Notes under the pieces: generated by a model
Databases searched by the model: none
What the model was told of the DNA's origin: nothing
Seen by the model: only the letters and a program-made list of their open reading frames with translations
Translations under genes and position numbers: made by a program
Shown here: positions 15,717 to 23,167 of the stretch, in pieces
Layout of the letters: the number at the start of each line of letters is the position of its first letter
How positions within the stretch are numbered: the stretch's first letter is position 1
Source of the DNA: Myxococcaceae bacterium
GTDB lineage: Bacteria; Myxococcota; Myxococcia; Myxococcales; Myxococcaceae
Assembly: GCA_019694595.1 (NCBI GenBank)
Contig: JAIBBQ010000033.1
Span: 1-42,022 of the forward strand
Direction: 5' to 3'
Length of the DNA: 42,022 nt

Positions 15717-17867
15717 CTACGGCGTCGAGGTCTTCAGGCTGAAGCTCGCGGCCACGTACCCGTAGACGCCGATGACCAGGGTGCCGCTCGAGGGCGCGGT
15801 GACCTCGAGCGTCTCGTTGCCCGACGCGGTGTAGGCGCGCTTCAAGTACGCGCTGGTGGTGGGCGCGGTGGCGAACTGCACGTAGAGGTCGACGTCCTTG
15901 GTGCTGGTGGTGGCGACCCTCACCTTGGCGCCCGCGGGCACGGTGAGCTCGTAGGTCTTCATCGCGCCCTGGGCCACGTCGCCCGTGACGTCGAGGTGGG
16001 TGATGGTGGCGGGCGGCGGCGGCGGCGGGGGCGGCGTGCCGCTGGCCTCGGTGTACTTGATGGTGAGCGTGTAGGTGCTGGTGGCGGCGTAGCCGTTGAG
16101 CGCGACGTAGACGCTGCCCGGTCCGGCGACGGCGCAGTTCTCCGCGGTGCCCGTCTTGTACGGGCGGCAGTCGTAGCTGGTGAGCGTCGGCGCCAGGCCC
16201 TTCTTGGCGTAGAGGTCGGCGTCACCGGTGCCGGTGAGGTCGGCGGTGAGCGTGGTGCCGGCGGCCACGTTGAGGGGCCCGAAGAGCTTGAGCTCGTTCT
16301 TGGCGACGGTGCCGGTGAGGGTCTGGGTCTTCACGCCGCCGTCGGTGCCACCGGGGGGCGGGGCTTCCTGCACCGACTCGTCGAAGAGCGACTTCACCTG
16401 CGCGTAGGTGATGGCGCCGCCCGCGACCGACTGGGTGGCCACGCCGGTGGGGAGCCACACGAAGTCGGGGTGCAGGGTCTTGCTGTCGCCGACCCACTCG
16501 CCGCCGATGATCTTCCCCGCGGCGTCGAGCTCGAGCACGTACTGGTAGTGGTCGGAGTGCGTGTAGCGGTCGATGGTCGACGAGAGGTTCCCGTCCTGGT
16601 TGCTGCTCGCCTCGCCGATGTACGAGACGTCGGTGTCCACCAGCGCGAAGGTCTTGGCGTCCTTGTTGAAGACGTAGGCGCTCGGGGTGGTGCCACCGGT
16701 GATGATGTTGAGGCCGAAGGTCGAGCTGTCGGCGTAGCCCTGCACCGAGACGAAGGCCGCGGTGGCGCCGGCAGGCACGGTGAGCTCGCAGGTCTCGCTG
16801 GTGCCGCTCTCGTACGGGCGGCAGGCGTAGAGCGCCTCGGTCGGCTGCGCGCCGAAGTTCACGTACAGGTCGGCGTCGCCCGAGCCGCTCATGATGACCT
16901 TCATGCTCTGGCCGGCGGTGACCGGGAAGCTGCCCTGGTGCGCCCACTCGGTCTTCTTCACCGTGCCGGACTTCTTCACCGTGGTGCCGCCGGTGGTGGT
17001 GGCGCCGATGAGCGTGTTGGCCTCGGCGGCGGTGATGGTCTTCTTCGCGGTGACGCGGAAGCCGCGCAGCGGCTGGTTCCACACCTCGTGGTTCCACACC
17101 CGGTCTTCCACGAAGGCCTGGTGACGCAGGCCGAGGTAGTTGGTCATCAGCAGGTGCCAGGTGCCGGCGTTGGTGTCGCGGCACTCGGTCTGCGGGCGGC
17201 CGTACTCGTCGAAGGCCACCACGTCGTCGGCGCCGCTGCCCTTGTCGCAGCGCAGCGAGACGAACTTGCTGGTCGACGAGTTGTGCACCAGCGAGCCGAG
17301 CGCCTTGAGGTCCTGCACCTTGAAGGTGACGCCGTTGCGGGTGACGGGGTGCTTGGGCTCGGGGAGCAGGATGGCCGCCGGCGACCACGCGTGACAGATA
17401 CCCCACCAGGTGGGAATGCAGCGGCCGGTGTCCTTGCCGTCGCGCTTGGCGCACGTCTCGCCCAGCTCGCTCTTGCACTCGCTGGCCGCCTTGCACTCCT
17501 TCGCCTTGGCGGCGGAGTCGATGCCGTGCGCCTTCGACACCTTGTCCTCGATGCCGGTGACGCCGAAGGCCTTGCCGTACTTGGTGGAAGGCGCGTCGGA
17601 GCCGGCGCCGTCCCACTTCATGTTGATGTTGTCCTCGTAGGTCGGCCAGTAGCTGCCCGCCCAGGGAACGACCTGCGCCTCGCCGTTCATCGGCAGCGCG
17701 TCGAGCTTGAACTCCAGACCCGCGCCGAACAGCGCCGGGTCATCGCCGGTGGACCACCGCTCTTCCTGCTTCTCGCCGCCCTGTTCGTCGACCTTGCCGA
17801 CGATGGAGGCATCGAGCTGGCCGCAGGCCAGAAAGAGAAGACCGAATGAAATCAGAGTGTTTCGCAT
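15717..17867 (-). CDS. Lipoprotein with transglutaminase-elicitor-like domain and three PPC domains
   Basis: A 716-residue protein. Start is placed at the ATG at 17867 because the protein then opens with a signal peptide and lipobox (Leu-Phe-Leu-Ala-Cys15); the longer frame from 17921 adds a non-signal leader. No clear ribosome site is seen. Residues about 45-295 match the transglutaminase elicitor family of Phytophthora cell-wall enzymes: 'GSYWPTYEDNINMKW', 'CIPTWWGICHAWSPAA' and 'VWNQPLRGFRV' (residues 262-272), the last matching the Pep-13 peptide. A pre-peptidase C-terminal (PPC) beta domain (about 305-390) follows, then the rest of the elicitor-like domain (391-505; 'IIGGEWVGDSK', 'HPDFVWLP'), then two more PPC domains (512-600 and 620-716). 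Those enzymes cross-link Gln to Lys; activity here is inferred, and I do not assign the catalytic Cys. Surface location fits the lipobox. Confidence 0.82.
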   Translation of the reverse strand: MRNTLISFGLLFLACGQLDASIVGKVDEQGGEKQEERWSTGDDPALFGAGLEFKLDALPMNGEAQVVPWAGSYWPTYEDNINMKWDGAGSDAPSTKYGKAFGVTGIEDKVSKAHGIDSAAKAKECKAASECKSELGETCAKRDGKDTGRCIPTWWGICHAWSPAAILLPEPKHPVTRNGVTFKVQDLKALGSLVHNSSTSKFVSLRCDKGSGADDVVAFDEYGRPQTECRDTNAGTWHLLMTNYLGLRHQAFVEDRVWNHEVWNQPLRGFRVTAKKTITAAEANTLIGATTTGGTTVKKSGTVKKTEWAHQGSFPVTAGQSMKVIMSGSGDADLYVNFGAQPTEALYACRPYESGTSETCELTVPAGATAAFVSVQGYADSSTFGLNIITGGTTPSAYVFNKDAKTFALVDTDVSYIGEASSNQDGNLSSTIDRYTHSDHYQYVLELDAAGKIIGGEWVGDSKTLHPDFVWLPTGVATQSVAGGAITYAQVKSLFDESVQEAPPPGGTDGGVKTQTLTGTVAKNELKLFGPLNVAAGTTLTADLTGTGDADLYAKKGLAPTLTSYDCRPYKTGTAENCAVAGPGSVYVALNGYAATSTYTLTIKYTEASGTPPPPPPPPATITHLDVTGDVAQGAMKTYELTVPAGAKVRVATTSTKDVDLYVQFATAPTTSAYLKRAYTASGNETLEVTAPSSGTLVIGVYGYVAASFSLKTSTP

Positions 17868-17983
17868 GGCTTGGCTCGCTTGGTAGGCCTTGTGCCTACA
17901 TTGTGTGCATCTGTAAGTCAACCCGCGCCAGGAAGACCCCGGCGGGCGGGCGGGAGTGCAATTCCAAGAAAGGGAGAAAGGGC

Positions 17984-18033
17984 CACCACCCAGAAAGAGG
18001 GCCCCGGCGCGGGCGGCCCTCTTTCGGGTGGTG
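17984..18033 (-). terminator. Strong intrinsic terminator after the comEA-like gene
   Basis: CACCACCC plus AAAGAGGGCC on one side (17984-18003) and GGCCCTCTTT plus GGGTGGTG on the other (18015-18033) pair over 18 base pairs, with only a small internal mismatch. On the minus strand the stem is followed by a pyrimidine-rich CCCTTTCTCCCTTTCTT stretch. It lies about 20 bases beyond the stop of the comEA-like gene, whose transcript it should end. Confidence 0.75.
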
Positions 18034-18052
18034 TCCCCAGCCGCGGTCCGCG

Positions 18053-18466
18053 TCAGCGGGCTGCGGGTGCGGAGCGGGCCTGCACCTGAGGCGCGGGCCC
18101 GGCTGGCGTCACCGGGGCCGAGGCGCCGGGGTCCGCCTTCCCCGCCGCGATGGCCTGGAGCGTGGTGGGCCCGGCGACGCGGAGGTACGCCTTGAGCTTC
18201 TCGAACTTCTTCTTCCCGAAGCCCTTCACGCGCACGATTTCCTCGGGCCGGCCGAAGGGCGTCTTCTGCCGGTACTCGATGATGCGCTTGGCGGCCTTCT
18301 CACCGACCCCGGGCAAGAGGTCGAGCTGCTGCGCGGAGGCCTGGTTCAGGTTGACCTGCCCCGTCACCTGCTTCGCCGACGGCTTCTTCGCCGCGTACGC
18401 CTCGCCGCCCAGAGACAGCGCGCCCACCGCCAGTGCCAGCACCCACAGCTTCGTCAGTCGTTCCAT
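18053..18466 (-). CDS. ComEA-like helix-hairpin-helix DNA-binding protein
   Basis: A 137-residue protein. The ATG at 18466 begins a signal peptide ending near 'GEAYA', so the protein is exported. Residues about 40-100 contain tandem helix-hairpin-helix DNA-binding motifs ('VNLNQASAQQLDLLPGVG', 'AAKRIIEYRQKTPFGRPEEI', 'VKGFGKKKFEKL'), the ComEA pattern that binds double-stranded DNA in the periplasm during uptake for transformation. The tail is Ala/Pro-rich. It starts two bases after the stop of the upstream small gene, so the two are cotranscribed and probably translationally coupled. The usual partner ComEC is not in the window, so a role in natural transformation is inferred from family only. 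Many ComEA-like proteins of this kind have no tested function. Confidence 0.85.
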   Translation of the reverse strand: MERLTKLWVLALAVGALSLGGEAYAAKKPSAKQVTGQVNLNQASAQQLDLLPGVGEKAAKRIIEYRQKTPFGRPEEIVRVKGFGKKKFEKLKAYLRVAGPTTLQAIAAGKADPGASAPVTPAGPAPQVQARSAPAAR

Positions 18467-18468
18467 CG

Positions 18469-18711
18469 TCAGTGCCCCCCCATCGATTCGAGTGTGACCA
18501 CGTTCAGCCCGTTCGCCGAGGCGGTGCTGCCCGCGGCGTCCTTGCGTTCCCCCGGCTCGCGAACGTGCAACTTGCCGTCGAGCGGCAGCACGTCGAGGTA
18601 CACGTTCATCGAGTCGTCCTTGTTGAGGAACGCGCTCCCCGCCCGCACCCAGACGCTGCTGCCGTTGTCCAGCTTGCGAATGGCGAAGACCGCGTACCGT
18701 TTCCCCTGCAC
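18469..18711 (-). CDS. Small conserved-looking protein coupled to the ComEA-like gene
   Basis: An 80-residue protein. AAGGGAGGG (18719-18727 on this strand) precedes two adjacent GTG codons; the one at 18711 gives a seven-base spacing and is chosen, the other at 18714 gives four. The frame is open further upstream (to 18876) but that part reads as random Arg/Pro-rich sequence. The protein has no signal peptide and shows a compact alternating pattern, 'RYAVFAIRKLDNG', 'VRAGSAFLNKDDSMNVYLD' and 'LPLDGKLHVREP', that looks like a small beta-barrel domain, and a disordered tail. I do not recognise the family. The downstream ComEA gene begins two bases after its stop, suggesting a shared role. Confidence 0.65.
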   Translation of the reverse strand: MQGKRYAVFAIRKLDNGSSVWVRAGSAFLNKDDSMNVYLDVLPLDGKLHVREPGERKDAAGSTASANGLNVVTLESMGGH

Positions 18712-18917
18712 CACGCATCCCTCCCTTGTGTCGTCACCCGGCCCAAGCGACCGACCGGGCGGAGACTCGGCAGAGCAGCGCGCGCGCCAGGCGAAACCGC
18801 GCAGGAGCACGGGCGGCGCGAGGGCCTTCGCGTCTGCGTGGCAGGACGAGCGTGGACGCTCCGGCGCGCCTCTCACTGCGCGAGAAAAACTGCGCGCAGT
18901 GCTACCAACGCGCCCGG

Positions 18918-20546
18918 GTGCGGCCTTCGCGACGAGACGTGCTGGCGTCTTTCCTCGGCTCGGCGGTGGCGGCCGCCGCCTGTCGCCGCGCGCCGCCGCG
19001 CCCCGTCCCGGTCTCGCTCACCGACGACCTGAGCCGCCTCGGCCACCAGCTGCGCGGCGCGCCGCTGCCCCGGGCGAAGGAGATCTCCCGCGCGCGCGAG
19101 GTGCTGGTCATCGGCGGCGGGGTGGCGGGCCTCTCGGCGGGCTGGCGCCTCGCGGCGACCGGCGTGGACTTCGAGCTGCTCGAGGTGGACCAGACGCTCG
19201 GCGGCACCGCCCAGGGCGGCGAGAACGCGGTGAGCGCCTTCCCCTGGGGCGCCCACTACCTCCCGGCGCCGCTGTCGGCGCAAGGGCCGGTGCCGCGGCT
19301 GCTCGGCGAGCTCGGGCTCATCGAGGGCAGCGACGACGCCGGCCGCCCGCGCTTCGCGGAAGCCGCGCTGGTGCGCGAGCCGGAAGAGCGCCTCTTCTAC
19401 CGGGGCCTGTGGACCGAAGGGCTCTACCTGCGCGCGGGGGCGAGCCAGGACGACCTCGCCCAGCTCGAGCGCTTCGAGGCGGCGATGCGCGAGCTGGCGC
19501 GCGCGCGCGACTCGCGCGGCAAGAAGGTCTTCGCGGTGCCCACCGCGAGCGGCAGCCAGGAGTCGCCCTGGCGGGAGCTCGACCAGCAGACGATGGCGCA
19601 GTGGCTCGACGCGCACGGCTACACCTCGCCGCGGCTGCGCTGGCTGGTCGACTACGCGTGCCGCGACGACTACGGCCTCGAGGCCTCGGGCACCTCCGCC
19701 TGGGCGGCGCTCTGGTACTTCGCGGCGCGGCAGACCGGCGACGAGCGCAGCGAGGGGTACCTGAGCTGGCCCGAAGGCAACCACCACCTGGTGAAGGCGC
19801 TGGCGGCGGCGATTCCCGTCGAGCGGCGCACGCGCGGCGCGCTGGTGCACACGGTGGAGCAGGACGAGGGCGGGCTGTGGCACGCGCACGCGGTGGACGG
19901 CGCGAGCGGCGGGCCTCTGCACCTGACCGCGCGGCAGGTGGTGCTGGCGGTGCCCCGCTTCGTGGCCCGGCACGTGCTCGCCTCCTGGCGCGCGTCGCCG
20001 CCCGACTTCGTCACCGCGCTCGACGTGGGGCCGTGGGTGGTGGCCAACGTCACCCTGCGCGAGGCGCCGCCGTCGCGCGGCTTCCCGCTCTCGTGGGACA
20101 ACGTGCTCTACGAGTCGAAGAGCCTGGGGTACGTGTCGGCGACGCACCAGCGTCAGCGGGCGCGCGACGAAGGGCCGACGGTGTGGACCTGGTACTACCC
20201 GCTCACCGGCCCCGCGAAGCAGGAGCGCGAGCGGCTGCTCTCGGCCACCGCGCAGGACTACGCCGACGTGCTGGTGGCGGACCTGACGCGCGCCCACCCC
20301 GGCTTCGACCGCTTCGTCACCCAGGTCGACGTGCGCCGCTGGGGCCACGCGATGGTGCGCCCGGTGCCGGGCCTGCGCGCGAGCGGCGCGCTGGAGAAGG
20401 CGCAAGCCTCGCTCGGCGGCTCGCTCCACTTCGCGCACACCGAGCTGGGGGGCCTGGCGCTCTTCGAGGAAGCGAACCACTTCGGCGTGCGCGCCGCGCA
20501 GGCGTGCCTCCAGGCCTTGGGCCGCCGGGAGGAGAGCTGGCTGTGA
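18918..20546 (+). CDS. Tat-exported FAD-dependent oxidoreductase
   Basis: A 542-residue protein. I place the start at GTG 18918, where the chain opens Met-Arg-Pro-Ser-Arg-Arg-Asp-Val-Leu, a twin-arginine signal, with a possible lipobox at Cys22 (Ala-Ala-Ala-Cys). No clear ribosome site is visible, and the frame is open upstream, so this start is a judgement. Residues 62-90 form the FAD-binding Rossmann motif ('VLVIGGGVAGLSAGWRL') followed by the flavin-contact 'LGGTAQGGENA'. The overall layout matches amine-oxidase/NAD(P)-binding flavoproteins with a folded FAD taken through Tat. The substrate is not evident. The stop overlaps the start of the next gene (GTGA), and the partner is a polytopic membrane protein with many histidines, so they probably work together. 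Confidence 0.8.
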   Translation: MRPSRRDVLASFLGSAVAAAACRRAPPRPVPVSLTDDLSRLGHQLRGAPLPRAKEISRAREVLVIGGGVAGLSAGWRLAATGVDFELLEVDQTLGGTAQGGENAVSAFPWGAHYLPAPLSAQGPVPRLLGELGLIEGSDDAGRPRFAEAALVREPEERLFYRGLWTEGLYLRAGASQDDLAQLERFEAAMRELARARDSRGKKVFAVPTASGSQESPWRELDQQTMAQWLDAHGYTSPRLRWLVDYACRDDYGLEASGTSAWAALWYFAARQTGDERSEGYLSWPEGNHHLVKALAAAIPVERRTRGALVHTVEQDEGGLWHAHAVDGASGGPLHLTARQVVLAVPRFVARHVLASWRASPPDFVTALDVGPWVVANVTLREAPPSRGFPLSWDNVLYESKSLGYVSATHQRQRARDEGPTVWTWYYPLTGPAKQERERLLSATAQDYADVLVADLTRAHPGFDRFVTQVDVRRWGHAMVRPVPGLRASGALEKAQASLGGSLHFAHTELGGLALFEEANHFGVRAAQACLQALGRREESWL

Positions 20547-21592
20547 GCCGCTGGCTGTTCTCCCCGCGCACCGACCTGCTCGCCTTCGGGGGCGTGGCGC
20601 TGGCGTCGGCGGCGGTGGCCTTCGGCGGGAGCGCGCTGGGCATCACCGGCGAGACGCCGCTGTGGGCGTGGCTCCTCTTCGTGGTGGGCATCGACGTGGC
20701 GCACGTGTGGTCGACGCTCTTCCGCGTGTACCTCGACGGCGAGGAGCTCCGGCGCCACCCGCTGCGCTACGCGGCCGCGCCGCTGGCGAGCTACGCGGCG
20801 GGGGTCAGCCTGCACGCGGTGTCGGGGCCGCTCTTCTGGCGGCTGCTCGCCTACGCGGCGGCCTGGCACTTCGTGCGCCAGCAGGTGGGGTGGATGGCGC
20901 TCTACGGGCGGCGCGCGGGCGACGGCGCGCGCCAGCGGGGCTTCGACGCGCTCGCCGTCTACGCGGTGACGCTGGGGCCGCTCCTGTGGTGGCACGCGCG
21001 GCTGCCGCGGCCCTTCTGGTGGTTCGTGGAGAACGACTTCACCGCCCTGCCCCACTGGGTGGGTCTCGCGGCGCTCCTCGGGCAGCTGATCATCGGCGCG
21101 GCGTGGCTGCTGCACGCGCTGCGAGGGCCCGAGCGGCACTGGGGCAAGGTGGTGCTGCTGCTGTCGACCTGGGTCGCCTGGTTCGGCGGCATCGTGCTGG
21201 CGAAGAGCGACTTCGAGTTCACCGTGCTCAACGTGGCGCTCCACGGCATCCCGTACCTGGTGCTGCTCTTCCGCTACGCCCAAGGCCGCGCGCGCGACGC
21301 CGGCTACGGTGCAGGGCGGGCGCTGCTCAAGCTCGGGGCCGTCGGCTTCGTCGCCTTCCTGGTGGCGCTCGCCTTCCTCGAAGAGCTCGGGTGGGACACC
21401 GCGGTGTGGCACGACCACCCCGAGGTGTTCGGCGCGCACGGCTTCGAGCTGTCGGAAGGGGCGCTGGCGCTGGTGGTGCCGCTGCTCGCCCTGCCCCAGC
21501 TGACGCACTACCTGCTCGACGGCTTCGTGTGGCGCACGCGCGAGGACCCGAAGCTCGTGCACCGGCTGGGCTGGAGCGCCGCCGCGGACTGA
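20543..21592 (+). CDS. Polytopic membrane protein with histidine pattern, partner of the FAD oxidoreductase
   Basis: A 349-residue protein starting at the GTG at 20543, which overlaps the upstream TGA as GTGA, with GGGAGGAG upstream. About eight hydrophobic segments are seen (near 12-34, 40-62, 76-98, 100-120, 135-152, 172-194, 203-222, 228-246, 264-282, 305-322). Histidines recur in or beside them: His54 ('DVAHVW'), His91, His109 ('AAWHFVRQQ'), His234 ('ALHGIPY'), His290 and His292, and His322 ('LTHYLLDG'). Such spacing is seen in membrane di-iron or other metal enzymes such as desaturases or beta-carotene dioxygenase-like proteins, but the exact family is not recognised. The tight overlap with a Tat flavoprotein suggests a joint redox function at the membrane. 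Confidence 0.75.
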   Translation: MSRWLFSPRTDLLAFGGVALASAAVAFGGSALGITGETPLWAWLLFVVGIDVAHVWSTLFRVYLDGEELRRHPLRYAAAPLASYAAGVSLHAVSGPLFWRLLAYAAAWHFVRQQVGWMALYGRRAGDGARQRGFDALAVYAVTLGPLLWWHARLPRPFWWFVENDFTALPHWVGLAALLGQLIIGAAWLLHALRGPERHWGKVVLLLSTWVAWFGGIVLAKSDFEFTVLNVALHGIPYLVLLFRYAQGRARDAGYGAGRALLKLGAVGFVAFLVALAFLEELGWDTAVWHDHPEVFGAHGFELSEGALALVVPLLALPQLTHYLLDGFVWRTREDPKLVHRLGWSAAAD

Positions 21593-21643
21593 CGGCGCCC
21601 CACTTTCCTTGCACCAAAGTTCTCCTGGTGGTGTCCCTTGCGC

Positions 21644-22288
21644 ATGGCCATCGACCTGCAGAAGACCGTCGCGTTCCTCCAGACGCGCACCGGCAACGTG
21701 GTGGCGGTGGCCGGTTGCTTGTCGCTGTTCGGCCTCGCGGCGCTGGTGGGCCGGGCGTTTCCCAGTGCGGAGCTGACGCTGGTGAACGGCTTCGATGCGG
21801 CCCTGGAAGTGCGCGCCGGCGCCAAGCACGTCACGGTGCCGCCGCATGGCCTCGCACGGCTGAAGCTCGACACCCACGCGGCCGAGCTCGACGTCATCGA
21901 CGGCCACGGCACCGTCCTCGAGCACTTCAGCCACGAGGCCTTCGATGGCGACGTCTACAACCTCGTCGGCGCGGCGCCGCTCACGCGCGAGAAGGTGCGC
22001 TGGGACAAGGTGAAGGGCGAGAAGGGCAAGCTCTCGAGCACCGTGGTGGAGAGCACCCTGAAGTGCGGCGTGCGCTACCTGCGCGGAGCAGGCATCAACG
22101 ACCTCTTCCGCGACGCGCCCGACGCGATTCCCATCAGGTCCACCGAAGACTCCGTGGTGCGCGAGCGGCTCGACTTCGACCGTCAGGCGCCCGCGACCGC
22201 GTGCCAGGAGCCGCTACAGCCCATCGCCGCGACGTCACCCGACGCCGCGCGCACGCTCGCGGCCATCGCCTCGCTCGCGAAGCCCTGA
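21644..22288 (+). CDS. Single-span membrane protein of unknown function
   Basis: A 214-residue protein. The ATG at 21644 is preferred over a TTG two codons earlier; no strong ribosome site is visible. Residues about 19-40 are a membrane span, then an exported domain that begins beta-rich ('LTLVNGFDAALEVRAG', 'HVTVPPHGLARLKL', 'AELDVIDGHG'), a pattern fitting a small beta-sandwich. It has a lone pair of cysteines (in 'LKCGVRYL' and 'TACQEPL') that might form a disulfide. No family recognised. It lies 51 bases after the FAD/membrane pair on the same strand and ends 63 bases from convergent btuF. Confidence 0.6.
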   Translation: MAIDLQKTVAFLQTRTGNVVAVAGCLSLFGLAALVGRAFPSAELTLVNGFDAALEVRAGAKHVTVPPHGLARLKLDTHAAELDVIDGHGTVLEHFSHEAFDGDVYNLVGAAPLTREKVRWDKVKGEKGKLSSTVVESTLKCGVRYLRGAGINDLFRDAPDAIPIRSTEDSVVRERLDFDRQAPATACQEPLQPIAATSPDAARTLAAIASLAKP

Positions 22289-22351
22289 AGGCGCAGGACT
22301 CGCTCGCCGCGCAGCTCGGGCGTCCTCGCGGGCTTCACGCCTTGGCCGCGG

Positions 22352-23167
22352 TCACCGCGCAGGCGGGCGCAGCGCCGCCTCGAGCTCGACGAGCCCCTGG
22401 ACGAGCTTGGGCCCCGGCTGCAGGAGCGACTTGGTGGGCAGCGCCACCCAGCGCGCGTCGCGCAGGCCGGGCAGCCGCCGCAGCGCCTCGCGCCCTTCCT
22501 GGGTGTCGGACGCCTCGAGCACCACGTCGGGCTTGAGCCGGGCGGCGCGCTCCGCGGAATAGACCGGGTACGGTCCGGCGGCGTCGGCGGCGAGGTTCTC
22601 GGCGCCCACGTCGGCGAGCAGCTCGTGCGCGAAGCTGTGCGGACCCGCCACCACCAGCGGCGCGTACCCGTAGAGCAGGAGCACCTTGAGCTTCTTCTTC
22701 CCGGCCGCGCGCGCGCGCACCTGGCTGCGCTGCGACTCGAGCCGCGCCGCGAGCGCTTCCCCGTCGGCCGGCCGCCCGAGCAGCTGCCCCACGGTGCGCA
22801 TGGCGTCTTCGACGTCGGCCACCGAGGTGAGCGGCAGCGCCACCACGCTGAGGCCCAGGCGGGCCATGTCCTCGGCGGGCCGCTGGTTGCCGGGCGCCTT
22901 CTGCACCAGCACCACCGACGGCTTGAGCGCCACCACCGCTTCCACCGACGGGTCGCTGAAGCCGCCCACGCGGGGGACCTGGGCCACCTCGCTGGCCTCG
23001 TCGAAGCGCGAGACGCCCACCAGCGTGGAGCCGCCGTCGAGCGCCAGCACGGTGTCGGTGAGCGAGGGCGCGACCGTCACCACGCGGGCGACGGGCACCC
23101 TGGGCGAAGGCCCCAGCGTCTGGCCGCCGTCGGCGCCGAGGAGCGCCAGCGCGAGCAGCGCAATCAC
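22352..23167 (-). CDS. btuF: Cobalamin-binding periplasmic protein BtuF
   Basis: A 271-residue protein starting at a GTG that overlaps the upstream stop as GTGA. The signal peptide has no lipobox. It fits the vitamin-B12 and siderophore-type substrate-binding protein fold: 'VVTVAPSLTDTVLALDGGSTLVG' then 'RVGGFSDPSVEAVVALKPSVVL' in the N-lobe and 'KPDVVLEASDTQEG' in the C-lobe. BtuF carries cobalamin from the outer-membrane receptor to the BtuCD importer. The context supports B12: it closes an operon that starts with a cobalamin riboswitch and contains a BtuB-like receptor. BtuC and BtuD genes are not in the window, so they must be elsewhere or replaced by another ABC transporter. The substrate is inferred from context. 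Confidence 0.85.
   Translation of the reverse strand: MIALLALALLGADGGQTLGPSPRVPVARVVTVAPSLTDTVLALDGGSTLVGVSRFDEASEVAQVPRVGGFSDPSVEAVVALKPSVVLVQKAPGNQRPAEDMARLGLSVVALPLTSVADVEDAMRTVGQLLGRPADGEALAARLESQRSQVRARAAGKKKLKVLLLYGYAPLVVAGPHSFAHELLADVGAENLAADAAGPYPVYSAERAARLKPDVVLEASDTQEGREALRRLPGLRDARWVALPTKSLLQPGPKLVQGLVELEAALRPPAR

Noticed and set aside
17846-20542. Plus-strand open frame joined to the membrane protein at 20543
   Set aside because: Upstream of 20543 the frame is Arg/Ala/Gly-rich nonsense overlapping the comEA, small-protein and FAD genes. The GTGA overlap and ribosome site at 20543 mark the true start.
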